This document shows, in pieces, positions 24,859-37,656 of a stretch of 64,000 nt of DNA. Origin of the DNA: Lineus longissimus (taxonomy: Eukaryota > Nemertea > Pilidiophora > Heteronemertea > Lineidae); NCBI RefSeq assembly GCF_910592395.1, contig NC_088311.1, forward strand, positions 22,536,646 through 22,600,645, in the 5' to 3' direction. The notes under the pieces were generated by a model. That model was not told where the DNA came from, searched no databases, and worked only from the letters and a program-made list of their open reading frames with translations. The translations under genes were made by a program, and so were the position numbers. Positions within the stretch are counted from its first letter, which is position 1. Every line of letters starts with the position of its first letter.

Positions 24859-27800
24859 CACTAAGTCCAAGCGTAGCGGCGCGGCACTGAGATGAATACA
24901 CTGTCAAAACGGTTTTAGGCAGGAAGTTCTTTCAAGGAGACTGGTAGCAGGAGCCTGGTTCTTGTAGGTCAGATTAAGTTGCACGAAGTCGCTGATAGGG
25001 GTCGTTTCTCCTATTTCAGTACATTACACTATTAATGCTTGTATGAAAAATGTAATTATATGAAACACAATCCATGCCCCTAACTGCCCGTACTAGTCAT
25101 GCGAAGGCTACCAATTTGACCGCCCTCTAGTCCCCTTTTTCAATTTGAAACCATTCAATGAATCTAGAACTTATAAATGATTGCATGTTTTTCTGGGTCG
25201 CCTTGTAGAAGAAACGTCAACTTATTAAAACTGCATTTAAGTTTAAAGTCTTTGTTTGTAACGAAAACATGAGTTTTCATGAGAATCCCTTCAAGTTATC
25301 ATTCTCGAATTGACTAAATATCTCGGTTATAAGTGGCCAAGTTTCGACTTGCTCGCGGTGGCGAGAAAAGAACATTATTAATAAGGGATAGAATATCTCT
25401 TAAAGGATAATCGATTAGAAAAATGATGTTTCTTCCTCGACCCGAGGCTTCTGTAGTGAAGAGTGTGAACTATAGGTAACAATCTTAACATAACCTTAAG
25501 CCAAAAGTTGTCGCAAAACTTATTATGTAAAACTCAATTTATATTGCCGCCCGTGGTTCACGAGGGCTACAATTGTATATTCTTATATGTCACAAATTGC
25601 TCAAAGACGTGGTTTTTATGTCTAAGTATATTGAAACGCTTTCTTTCAAAATAGTTGTTACATTTTCTTACATTCTTGTTACATTGCATGACACTTTTAT
25701 GAATATGTATCACTCTTGCTTTTTGTCTTTCAACTTATGTTCCTTTGTTCAAGTCGATTTCATTGTGGTGTATTGAAATTTACTGTAGGACACTGTGCAT
25801 CAATGCACCGCAAAGTATCCAGACTTCCAATCAAAAATCTCGTTTTTACTGTATTTGCTTTTATGCCCCCGATATTCTCTAAAACCCTATCCGTGATTCC
25901 GCTTCCAATTCATTACCATTCCTTTGTGTGACCTCCCTTCCTTTCCCAAACAGTGCTCAAAAAGCCTTTTGGGACATTCAAAAGCAGCATAAACGTATTT
26001 TTTTACGGTCAATTTCATCGACTAAGAATCACATTTTTATGATTTGCCCCATTTATCCCCCTGAAACCCTGCCCAAACGTTTGGCTTTGTCACTGCATAT
26101 ACTCATTTCTTTGTCTCCCTCCCTCATGAATATGGATTTTTTTCTTCCAACCCCTGTCCAAGTGATATTCCATCCTACCAGATATCACCTCCGGTTGTCG
26201 CATTGTCTCTTTGTCGAATCAAAATTCTCTTTGTCAGATGCTTCCACTTTGCAACTCAAAAACACATCCCTTTTTCAAACCCTTAATCCCTTCCCCGATT
26301 GTACCCCCTGGCATAAGCCATTTTCCTTCGAAAACTATTCTCTATCCCTTCATCAACATTACATATTTCAACGAAAGCATATTTTCAAACAGGAAAATCG
26401 TCTCTCACGGTTGGTAGATAACTTCTAGCTCCTGTACTCTTTAAAAAAAAGAGGATTTTTTCTTCTATAAACGTATATGCTTTTTAACGTCATTGACGAT
26501 TCCGGGATCAATTCAGAGCATATTCAGGGTGTGTTTTTTTGTACGAACATATGGCATTTTTTACCCCAACTGACGACTCATTAAAACCGTGTAATAACGT
26601 TTTGTTAACCGTACCTTGAAATATTAGTTTTTGTTAGAAATATGCAGTAGCTTGTTGATATGCCGAGTCATTTCATGCTTTCGCAATCAAATTTAAGCAA
26701 GAGTGCACCGTTACACTCACATCATCACCAAGTTTAGTTTGACATTTTTGCAGTCTCTTACAAGAAAGTTTCTACAAGATTCAACTTGAAATCAAAGCTC
26801 TCATTACGGCCAATGAAACTAATATATTTATTCCATTACTCTTGGTCATAAAGCCTGATATTATACGGTGTGAATATTGTCTTTCAACCCAGGGTGAAGC
26901 TCAAGGCATGGGATATTGTTATTGTCGTACGACTGGCGTTCCAGAAATACCCCGTATCACTCACGGCATCAGGTTCACTTATTACTTATCTGTAATGGAC
27001 ACATGTAAGAATGGTATCCATCAAATGTTTTCATTAAGGCGATTGGTTGACGGAGAAAGTGGTATCAACAGCGCATGCGCAGCAAACTGGACGCTCGGCC
27101 AACACAGATGGGCCAACTCTGGTGTTTGGAACTCTCGCAAGCCCCGTTAGCATGGTTTATTGCTGCGTATTTGCCGCCCCACCAGTGTATGTTAAATAAG
27201 TGTAAGACTAAACACCAAAATGATGGCATGGTTAAGCAACAAACATTGTTTCATATACATGCGCATTAAGTTCCTGAAAAGATGTAGAGCCTGCGTGGAG
27301 CTATGACTGTTCCGCATCTATTGCAGTTCAAATGAGAGTTTTGACTACATGTGTCGCACAAGGTCGGCGGAGTGAGTAGTGGCCGCACCAAATGTTCAGG
27401 TGTTTGTCTGGTCTGTAGTTTGGTTCCATCTTGATACATGTAGAATCAGCGTAATAAAGTAATCATACTTGTATATACACATACATGTTAAGTCTTCTGT
27501 CTCGGCAAATTGTAAGGGTCGGATTTTTTCTAACCGATCAAACAATGAATGGTAGTACTAGGAGGTATGAAAAAGAGGAAGAAAGCTTGCAGTTTTGGTG
27601 CCCTGATATTGAACAAGAACAGAGTTGCGGCATTCATGACATCCTTTGGAGCAAGATTCCTCCAGAAAGTCAGTGGTGTCCCAAACACGAGAGATGTGCC
27701 CGGAGATACAAGAGACCATCAGCAGCGGGAAGAGGTAGCTAATGCAATCTCAGCCTCCACAAGAGGAGACAGCAACATCAAGGCAAAACTAATCAGCGTA

Positions 27801-30800
27801 ACGTTCCTGTAATAAAACTGGGCGTCACTCAACCAACATGCGACAATTTGCAACGTATTGCCGGTCAATTTGAGCACATAATGCGCGTCATTGGACTAAT
27901 TCATTGGAGAAAGTGTTGCCTCGGAACGCTGGGGGAGAAATGAGCGAAGGAATCAGAGTCATAATATGATAAGTTAGGCTTTTCTGTCATTCTTCATCAT
28001 GATTCTTCAATAGATTACCATCAGTGACGATGGCCCAAGGGAGAACATCCCGTGCCGGATATACTAACAACATTTTGTGAAAACCATACACTCTTGTAAG
28101 AACAATACCACACAGTGTCCTGTCAGAACAATACAATATGACATATGCTTGCGCTTAAATGTCACGACAACAAAGCAGAACAATGCCCATAATGGACCAT
28201 TATACCTATATGAGAAGGTCATGATTTGTGTGATTCTTTCCGTTGGCCCTGTGGGGTAATATGCTGATGATAATGGTGATGAATCGACCGAAATACTAGG
28301 CGAAACTGACTGAAAAGAAGAAAGTTATGTGACTGAGTGAAGGAAGCGTGCTTTTGAAGATGCGGTATGTCATTCAAGATTTGACTATCATATTCAGTGA
28401 GAAGAGGCCAAACTGCTCGGGGAAAATCACTCCAAGTAGGATGCCGACAATGGGAAGCGTTATGAGTCCCTAAACACATTAGGTAGAAAAATGAACTAAT
28501 AATGATACAGGAACTTAAACTCGTGAAAGTGGCTGGGTGCCTGCAAGCACCTTTCAGTAATGGCTAATCATTGTGTAATAAAAACGATGCGAAAATGAAA
28601 GAGTGGGGAGGTGAGAGAGTTATCACTGACGCTAAAATGCTTGATTGAACTCGGATAAAAATGCCTTTTGTTATATGTCTAGGTAAAAGTTTTAGTCATT
28701 ATCCTGATAATACATGGTATATACGTCAATCAGATAATCTTGGTTTTTTTTCCCTCGCTAAGTCGTACCAGCTTAGTAAGTTTTCCCTTGTTGTGCACAG
28801 TAATGATGATAATTCTGATTTTATGTCGGAATCCCCGTAAATAACGCTCAACCATTAATGGGTTGCATTATAGCAACATCTAAATGATTGTTGTTCAACA
28901 ACATAACAGTACATGTATGTGACGCCTTATTATTTGTGACTGATAACAAAAAAATAAAACATATTTTTTCTGCACTGATTCTTTCTGTACTCCATGGGAC
29001 GGCATGAAATCTGAAACCGATACACGTCTTTTTCTCGAAATTCTTGCAAGGATTTTTACAAAATCGTCCTTACGATCTTGTAAAACGAGGCAGATTGTGA
29101 TTCAGAAAAATTAAAGCCACATTATTTATCAAGATGTACGTGCTTCTTCATCAGTTAGAAGGCACTAAGTCATTGTTTTGTATTACATGTAACTTACATT
29201 TACATTGTACATGGAAACGAAAATTCTCTTTTTATACATTTAAAAAAAATTCAAAACATGAATTGCGACGGTGTATGTACATTTCACTTGGAAACTCCTT
29301 CAACTATTTTGAGCAAGAAAAATATTATTTCAATTTGTAAATAAAAGAATTTCTAACAGGGATATTCTATGTACATAATATATAGGTATACCCGTACGGT
29401 TTCATATTTCGGAAAAAAGTAAGAGCAAAATGAAGTCACGTCAGAGATGTCTGCTTTCTATCAGGATTTAATTTTTTATGGTAAAACGACGTCTCGTGAG
29501 GTTTTTCTTATTATACAATATACAAAATGCAATACTTTGATTCTTCAGACCGTATCGTTGAAGTATGTAAGTATCTATAAAAAATGGTTTACATATATGA
29601 TATCGTCTGAATAATTAAAAAGGCTAAAGATTCGCAAGCTGACAAATGACATTATTTGGTACCCTGTACGCTGTGACTTTAACCGTCTGAACCCTTTCTA
29701 GACTCGGACATGTTCTTTTAAAATATAGTTTATTTTTCAAATACTGTATCAATTTAGAGAAAATAATCTGACGTAACGAACACATAATGCATAATTTTAT
29801 AAAAGTACGACGTGACACATTTTGCTGCAAACATGTGCATAAAGCTACTACAAGTTCATTGCGTACCATGAGAGATCGTGAAGAGACAATTAAAGCGTCA
29901 ATATGACTCGGAGCGGGTATTCTGAAATATTGAAATGTTAAATTCGCACGCCGGACTTACTGATATATGTGTTCCTTCCATTCTCGGGGGCAGTACACAC
30001 GGCAAATTCGATCGGTAACTTTGATCAGCGTGTCTTAACTGAGCAGTTGTAGGTGTCTATCCGAAACTGATATCTGACAACTGAATTCCGAGGTTATTTA
30101 GATCACGGAAGAGTAGATTTCGGCTAAGAACATGTGCAGTATGTTTTTAAAACAGACTCAGTTCTGGGGGCGACGACGACAGACTGCTTTGATCTGTGTG
30201 TGAGGTTGCCAGATAGTAACCCGTGATGACACGGAAAAACTTGGACAACATCTTGTACCCTTAAGCAAAGCATTGAAATATCACCTTTCAGGAAACTGGG
30301 GGATTTTTTTAATCTATATGTTCCTGTTTCTCCGTTTTTACCTTCTCCCCAAGGCTGTGCCTGCCCATATTGGGTTTATTAGAATTTGAATCGAATTTCA
30401 TTCTGATTTCCACTTCAAAAATCTTAACTATTGTTATCAAAACTTTCCGAACTAAATCAACAGGAAAGTCTAAACTTTGTTGAAGGAAAAAAAACACGTT
30501 TACTTCCGAAACTTCAAAAAGCGGACTTTCAATAGGAAATTCTTGACAAAATTGTTGTCAATATCGTGCCCTATACACCTGAACTGTGACCTTTTCCGTC
30601 AGACAACAGCAGGGTTCGAGAAAAACTGACTTAACTTGTGAGTCCTAACAGAGAATTTATAGCAGGAGACGATACTGACTTGACGGAAAACAAAAATTAG
30701 AACGATTTGTGTTTTTCAGATCTTTTATTAAGAGGAGCATTTCTAAAATTCTGACTAAGATCTTAATGTAAATTAATTCTGCCTTTTGATGTGCGCCTGT

Positions 30801-31820
30801 CCACCCAGCTTCGGGAACAATCAATCTGTTATCGCTCAGTCTCCAAATATAGTCCACACGGAAGTTGAAGTTTCTGATACCTTTTACAAGTGCCTTTTGA
30901 ACTTTGTGGTTAAGTTACTCATAGCACTATCAAGAACAGACACAGACACCAAATGCAATTTTATGCACCTCCTTGTTCTCGTTACACAATTTCTAAGAAA
31001 TTGGCTAAAGTTTTCCAAAAGCTGGAAGCTGGGAACACAGGAATAAAGCCCCCCAAACTCAGTAAAAGCTGTTTGTGCTCTTTTGGACGAATGTTGTTAT
31101 GAAAAGGACAAACGTATTTGCGGTGATACATGCCTCACCCAAACAAAAAGTTGGTAATATATTGTTTTATTTTTAAACAAACCTATTATGTGCCTTTGTG
31201 GCATTCTAGATCGGACTTTGCTGCTATGTTGATTGCCCGTGAGCAGAGTATCGTATGTCAAGTTAGAAATCCTTGCATTGTGCGTCATTCAATCGGTAAG
31301 GAATGTGTTTCGCCTGCATACTCTGGCTCTGCATTCGATTTTTAAATGCAGGACATTACTTGATAATGGCTGCATTTGTGTTTTCAACAATTCATCTTAA
31401 AATTAACAAATATACCTACCACACCATGCAATTATTTCCTTTTAATACCATTAAAAGCACAAAGGGACAAATAGATGAAACTTTCGCAAAAGCACTTTTT
31501 ATAACAAATGCATTACGAAGTCAACATTCTTTCTTACGTGAACTCGTTGTCTCCGGCAGAACTGCGGTATATCGATATGCCATCTGCTTTAAGCATTGTT
31601 TCATAAAAAATTGCATTTTCATTTCATTTCTATCTGATGATACCGTACTCCCACTTTTGGCACAGATTTTGATGTGACGCCGATTGTAACTTTAAGAGCG
31701 AGGATCAGGGCCAACATAATGAAATGCGAGAACACGGTAAATAAATCAGAAATCGCTTTCAAAATATAGTATATGTCTGTCAGGGATAGAGAGAAAACCC
31801 GCTATCACCAGCACCACAAA
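24859..31820. other. Gene-poor stretch including a G-poor tract
   Basis: No recognised gene. From about 25570 to 26440 the + strand is markedly poor in G and rich in T and C. It carries three staggered open frames (25573-25776, 25716-25931 and 25928-26428, the last 166 codons), none of a known family. At 27485-27812 two overlapping frames run through a purine-rich segment that ends in TAATAAA. At 27071-27080 there is a perfect GCGCATGCGC word. The remainder is AT-rich with no repeat structure that I could make out. Confidence 0.4.
27071..27080. promoter_or_regulatory. NRF1-type palindrome GCGCATGCGC
   Basis: A perfect match to the core of the animal NRF1 binding palindrome (GCGCAYGCGC), a motif usually found in TATA-less promoters. 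No recognised gene starts nearby, so this is only a sequence match. Confidence 0.3.
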
Positions 31821-31960
31821 CATCATCGTCGCCGCCGTCGTCGTCGCCGCCGTCGTCGTCGTCGCCATCATCGTCATCTTCATCATTATCAGTATCATTA
31901 TCGTCGTCGTCATTATCGTCGTCATCATCATCATCGTTGTCGTCGTCGAACATCATCATT
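31821..31960. repeat. Trinucleotide microsatellite, CGT/CAT/CGC mix
   Basis: About 140 bp of interrupted CGT, CGC, CAT and TAT triplets. It is read through by open frames that encode only Arg/His runs on the + strand and Asp or Met/Thr runs on the - strand. These frames result from the repeat and are not genes. Confidence 0.9.
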
Positions 31961-34900
31961 TGAAGCATCGTCCTTTAGTTATTGATCTTATGACAGTATA
32001 TGTTACGTCACAATATGAATATTAAATTACACGTAGTTCGAGCCAAGTAGTTTTATCGCAGCAGCGACCTAAGCGGCAAACCGTTCTAGTGGAATCAGGC
32101 TTAATGTCATCAGCAACTTTTATTCATTATCCGAACCACACAATTAATCAAGTTGGTTGTACCACTCCGTCAAAACGATGTCAACCATATTGAAATCAGC
32201 TCATCACCTCCAATGATGCGCTTTAATCGGAGAGCTCTCCTAAATCGCAAATGGATTCCGAATCTCAATAAGTTAAATGAGAAAATCGCGCAACCTTCAT
32301 ATTTCATCTCCAGTGTTTGCTGAATTTATCTGTCGTTGTTGGTGCAGGTCGGTCCGTACCGGGCCTCGGGCCCCTTTGGGTAGGATAGGTCCAAGTCAAC
32401 TAATAAACCGTCAGATTGCTTAGGGCTTCATTTGAAGGGTGTCAGCCGTGATGAGTCGGTGAGAACAAATATTAACAGATTTAGTGGTGCAATCTTTCCA
32501 TTCTGAACCTGACTGAAATTAGGGTGATGTTGGTAATGGTTTTTCCTCATCATCTGACAGTTAAATATGTGGGATTAGTTGCACGGTGTCAGGCTAATAA
32601 CCTTTTCTGATCTGAGGCAATTTGATGAAATTTCGGTACGTGATAATTACAATATTGACCTTTTCTGATGTACACTATCCCACAACATCTTGGTCACAAC
32701 GTTTTATTTTATAATTGATTGGCCTGGATGTCAAATTTGCTCAAACCTGCGATGTCGATGTTGTCAACAAAAGCTTAATTGAAAGCATGTAAAGCATTAC
32801 CAAAGTCGAGTACATGTATATGTAATTGCTTGAACTGCTAAATAATACCGCTTTTATAATCATTTTTCTGATATGTTTAGTCCATCTCTTACACTATGTA
32901 TACGAATTGAACCAGATCTCAACACAAAGCTTCCACTATTGAGTTGTATCAACTAATAACTTAGCTGACTTCAAGGACCCTTCCACGAGCTGCACATGGC
33001 TCCAGATTATGATTCACCTGCCTTCAATCTTTTCTGATATGAAATTGATATAACAATACACCGATGATTTGTGCCCTCAGGAAATAATTATTCCACCTGG
33101 AATGAGAACGTTGGCATTGTGTGTCGACATTGGCCTTCCCTTGCACTCGGCTTCCCTTCTTATGCTTATATCCGGGAAAGCCCTATGGTCAGTATTCCAA
33201 CTGGCGCTGGTTATAAGTACGCTTCATATCATGACAACTAAAGGCATTAATTAGATAGATACGAGATAGAAATGTCAAAGCTAATGCAAAAGGGGTACAG
33301 TTATAGTTCCGGTACGATATTAGCTCCGTTTAGTGTTGAAAACAACTCGCAGTACACATTATTGCACACACAGGCGAAATTGTACCACGACCACATACAA
33401 TGTACATGTACATTTCTACAGATGTTGTCATTCGGTGCGCGAAATTCACAATCATGGCAGTTTTATCGTCTTGAGAGTGAGGGGAGCATGTAGTTGGGGT
33501 GGGAGTGAACGGAGGTGGAGCATGTACCACTTTTTGTTGTACTTTCAGTGTCAAAGATTCACCTACTTTGATAATAAAACGTTACAAAAATCCTTTTTCT
33601 CGACCTCACAGAAAAAAGTATCGATGTTTCACTGTGTGATGAGTTCAATCCACCCTCAACTCCTAATCAACTCCCTAATCCATTAAAATCTGCTGATAAT
33701 AACATACATTTTGTATTCGTGGTGAGTGCACTGGACCACAACTTGTCATTAAACCAAAAACCAGGTTGTTTTTCCTTTGTCACGCTACCCCATCATCCTC
33801 TCCTTACTAACATCATTGATCATACACACAAATATCAATTACGAACTCGAGTGACAAAGGTCACACGAATTCAAATGGACCAATCACAGCAGCCCGCGCG
33901 GCAGGTATAATTGCAATAAATACGAATCAAGTATTGACAACAATCTCCATCATGAGATCAGAAAAGTACAAAATGGTATTTACTAAATTGCTTTTTTTCA
34001 TGTTTTGCCCTGATTGCGTGTTAAGTTGCATCATCTCAGGGCGTGTCATACATACATTGATCTCGCACTCTCACGCGTGATGACAAATATATGGCCGATG
34101 TATCCCCTCCAGTGAAGTTCGCCACGGGCTCGATATATCGCATAACAAACAAATGATATCCTTTTTTCTTGTTTGTTCTGACATGTAACTACAAAAGGTG
34201 AGTTTAATGATATCATCATTATTATTATTATTACGGCGTCACATTGACATTTAATTGCAATGGAATGAAGTACATATATTTGATTTCGATGTTTTTAGTT
34301 AGAAATGGTCGACACCCTTTTTTCTGTAACATGCGAACTATACCCCATCCGATTTCGGGATAAAGATCAATGGTGACAATGATAATTTTGAACACCATTG
34401 TATTCCGGGATGGGGGTGCGAAGGAGGAGGTATAGAGTCAACCATAACAAATTTACAGGGGTGTTAGCTCAAACTTCTTGGCGAGATATCGCCATTGTTG
34501 ATTATTGAGCTGACGATGCCAGTTGAAGTGTTTTGAGCGAATCGTCATCTCAGAATTGGCTGGTTTGACAATGGTATATGGTTTTCAGTTGAAAGCAATC
34601 AGAACTTCTGGATTTAATGATAAAAACTGAAGCCAATTGTTCAGTGAACCGCCATCTTAGAACTTCACGAGAGTTTGACGACGACGATGAAATTCGACTT
34701 TCATGTTTCACTAATGAGTTAGACCAATATGCAGAATGTAGGTACACGTCGCTAATGGCGGATCATACCCGAGATAAGCGGATTATAACTCGGATAATGG
34801 AAGCTTTGTTTTCATCAGCTGGTCCCGACCGATCATACCAAGATAACATTTCAGTCCATCTTCTTAAACTACGGCAATTAACTCCGTGTCACTGGTTAAC

Positions 34901-37303
34901 CAGAACAGGCATTAATCCGAAGGCAGTCACCGGGATGCAGGGGATGATGTGTTTGTTTTGACAAGGTTTTGTCTTTTAACGAAAGCCATGATACTAGTTC
35001 ATCTCCGACACAAATTGACCCTTTTTGCATTGAAATTAGCCTGCTCCGTCAAATTAAGAAGTAATTTCTTGTGTTTCTGCCTCTGAGTGTCCTCCCCTCA
35101 AGAGATTGACAAATGTTTCAGTATTTTTACACCCAACTGATTCGAACCAGGCCCGCCTCGAACGCCTGGAAACAGCTGGTCACGTTCAACAATCTATTCC
35201 CCGTACAAGTTGACCCTCAACGTCTATCTTATGCACCTCACTTCTTCAGTACTATGATGCCGTTGAATGCCGAGAAGGAGATAAAGTCTCAACCGTGACA
35301 CTATCTTCCCTTGGTCTTCTCGTATAGGCCGGGATCATTAGCTTTCCATATAAACTTACTGGAAGACCGTTTTGAGAAGGGGTTAAAAACCAACTTGCGA
35401 ATCAGACATCAGGTCGCAAAAGACAAGCGACGGTCTTTTTGCCAATGCTGGATATTATCACCAAAAGCCTTGAGGGTATAAATGGTCATAATTGTTTTTG
35501 CGCCACAGTAGTTTGATGTCAGTCCCCTTCCGGCTTGGCTCTGGGCCAAACGACAGCTCATAACATGGTGGGTTGCGGTGCAAACCGTCACTTCTCACGA
35601 CGATAATATTGCTGATATAGTTATCTGATACAGAAAATATCGGGCGTTGGAGGAAAAAATACAATGCGGATCAATCGAATTCCACGATGAAAATTATAGG
35701 TGGTCAAGCCGAACAACACTTTTTCATTTAGACGGGCTAAGAGCAAAAATCGCGCTCGATCAACGAAAACATCTAGTTTTTTGGGGGTAGACCGAACATG
35801 CACTAATGCTAGCTTGCGTTGAAGCGACCGATTGGAAAATCTAATTTTTGATATGACAAGGATATAACCTTCAGCAAAGTTTAGGTGCAGTACCAGTCGC
35901 GTCGGGCAGCAAAATGCAAAAGGATGTTCCGCGCACTTGGGATCCATCCCGCATGGCCATAGATCACGCTGAACAATCACTCCGAAAGCCATTTTTTAGA
36001 AACTGAACAGTTTCTTTTCATATCGTCCCAAACAAAACCTTTCTCGTGTCATAATTATGGTTGTTGCGAGGGATGAAAATTGAAAGAAACCAGTTTAAAC
36101 TCTTTGAATGTGAAATGAGTTCAAACGTCCATTTTGGCATCTGTCGTGTTCCAGTCAGTATATAATCTAGTTAGGACACTCAGGGTGGAGTTGGACACAT
36201 TTAAATAGTTTCAGATCCATGCACCATCTGTAAGCCCTGTAGGCTTTTTGTCTCCGCCATTTGTTTAGGATCTAACTGTGCAATTACTGGCTTAGACACA
36301 CGTTTTCTGCCGTGTGGGGGACGGTGCTAACCGTGACCGGCCCGACAGGCGGACCCCCAGTATGGTATCCCCCTCCAGTCATCCCAGGGGTCGAAACAGC
36401 CTGCAAGTCCGGTCAGAGTGCGCGTGCAACGGGACCCCTTAATAGCCAAAGTGTAAACATCAAGGCTTTGCCGCGCCACCGCAATGTTCTTGCGATTCTC
36501 CCGACAATCACAGGGATGTTCACAAGAACAAGCTTGGGGCTGTTCCGCCTAATTATATCATGAACACTCTTACACCGTTGATTGCCCGTATTAAAATATA
36601 TCATAATTCTACAAGCCCAAATTTCCCCCTTTCGGCTGTGCGGGACTCAATTTGCCTTTTCTCGCTGCCATTATAAGCTCTCAGTATCAATATAGAGAGG
36701 ATACTTGCTTTAGGATAATAGCTCAAGAAAGCGACCTGTAAACCATCTCTTCCCCTTAGCGGCTTCAGATCAACCGTAGCATAAAGGTACGCTGACACAG
36801 TAATAACCCCTGTGACATCCAGACTGTTTTTGCTCCGCATCATACGGCGTAATTGGGCATTTCCAGAGGTAAAAACAAGACTTTTTGACATGCTGTTGAT
36901 CTCCGTCGCTCAGGGCGGCTCTCTATTTTGACAGTTCTGTACACTTCCGATTGGGGGAAACAGATTAAGACTATTAGAACCAATCCATCTCTGAGTATCC
37001 TTTCAGGAAATATTGTAATGAACCTAAAAATCAGAAGATGTTGATATCTTATTCGACCCATGCAGTACCATTCAGAAAACACAACGCCTGTTCTGAAGTT
37101 GAAAGCAATACCGAATTGCTTACTTTTCTGCATAACCTCCAATCATAAACAAGGCCAATTTAACGTAACTTTTACAAAATCCGTCCCTGTTTTTGATTCT
37201 TTCTGAGTTATAATATGACAAGTTAAGTAACCTTGCCCAAACCCCATGCAGCATTGAAGACTATCATGTTCATTCATGTGGGGCCTACTTGTACTACGGA
37301 ACC
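31961..37303. other. Gene-poor stretch, no recognisable exons
   Basis: No recognised protein or RNA gene. Features seen are a short ATT microsatellite at 34215-34233, the palindromic word AATGTACATGTACATT near 33398, and unrecognised open frames of 114-124 codons (31303-31677 +, 34617-34961 +, 35621-35992 -). A more GC-rich patch at 36310-36500 is open on both strands but not recognisable. Confidence 0.4.
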
Positions 37304-37371
37304 AGCTTTGAACTCGCTCAAGTTTAAAAATGATTATCACGATGAAGTTAAAAAGAGAAGTCCGGGCTTAC

Positions 37372-37376
37372 AAAAA
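37372..37376 (-). terminator. Pol III terminator of first tRNA-Gln
   Basis: Five A on the + strand, hence TTTTT on the transcribed sense, 15 bases beyond the tRNA 3' end. This fits the simple oligo-T terminator used by RNA polymerase III. Confidence 0.7.
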
Positions 37377-37390
37377 GTAAGCTAGACGTT

Positions 37391-37462
37391 AGGTTCCACC
37401 GAGATTTGAACTCGGATCGCAGGATTCAGAGTCCTGAGTGCTAACCATTACACCATGGAACC
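37391..37462 (-). tRNA. tRNA-Gln (anticodon CTG), copy 1
   Basis: A 72-base tRNA gene on the minus strand that decodes CAG codons. All four stems form: acceptor GGTTCCA/TGGAACC, D arm containing the A-box word TGGTGTAATGG, anticodon stem CAGGA/TCCTG around the loop CTCTGAA, and T stem CCGAG/CTCGG around TTCAAAT (B box). No intron; the CCA end is not encoded, as expected in animals. The sequence is identical to copy 2, which lies 103 bp away in the opposite direction. An oligo-T terminator follows. It closely resembles the tRNA-Gln(CTG) of vertebrates as I remember it. Confidence 0.97.
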
Positions 37463-37565
37463 CTTACTGCTCAGGAACCCTTATTTTTGCTTCGAGTCTT
37501 TTGTTGTCACGCGTTCATGCCTTGATGATCATAGGTTATATTACTTAAGCCAAAGCTTCATCGAA

Positions 37566-37637
37566 GGTTCCATGGTGTAATGGTTAGCACTCAGGACTCT
37601 GAATCCTGCGATCCGAGTTCAAATCTCGGTGGAACCT
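37566..37637 (+). tRNA. tRNA-Gln (anticodon CTG), copy 2
   Basis: A 72-base tRNA gene identical to copy 1 but on the plus strand; the anticodon CTG is at 37599-37601. All stems are intact and the discriminator base is T. The two genes are divergent with facing 5' ends, so the ~103-bp spacer serves as upstream sequence for both. Six T at 37651-37656 form the Pol III terminator. Being exact inverted copies, the pair forms a 72-bp palindromic arm, and a transcript spanning both would fold into a long duplex. Confidence 0.97.
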
Positions 37638-37650
37638 ATGCGAGGGGATG

Positions 37651-37656
37651 TTTTTT
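37651..37656 (+). terminator. Pol III terminator of second tRNA-Gln
   Basis: A run of six T begins 14 bases after the tRNA 3' end, sufficient for RNA polymerase III termination. Confidence 0.75.

Larger units (their letters stand above)
37304..37637. repeat. Segmental duplication copy A (tRNA-Gln pair)
   Basis: This block is repeated at 40074-40414. It consists of an 87-bp left flank starting AGCTTTGAACTCGCTCAAG, a minus-strand tRNA-Gln, a ~103-bp spacer and a plus-strand tRNA-Gln. Similarity stops at the last base of the second tRNA: the next bases, ATGCGAGG, do not match copy B. The left flank differs from copy B at only two of 87 positions, while the spacer carries many substitutions and several indels. 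Confidence 0.9.

Noticed and set aside
25928-26428. 166-codon open frame as a novel protein gene
   Set aside because: By a rough estimate, about two stop-to-stop frames this long are expected by chance in six frames of 64 kb. The tract is G-poor, which reduces TGA and TAG, and the peptide shows no recognisable domain.
31746-31985. Overlapping Arg/His, Asp and Met/Thr-rich open frames
   Set aside because: They are translations of the trinucleotide repeat in different frames and strands, not genes.
35125-35150. Reverse B-box-like word GATTCGAACC suggesting another tRNA or SINE
   Set aside because: No T-stem, anticodon arm or acceptor stem can be formed around it.
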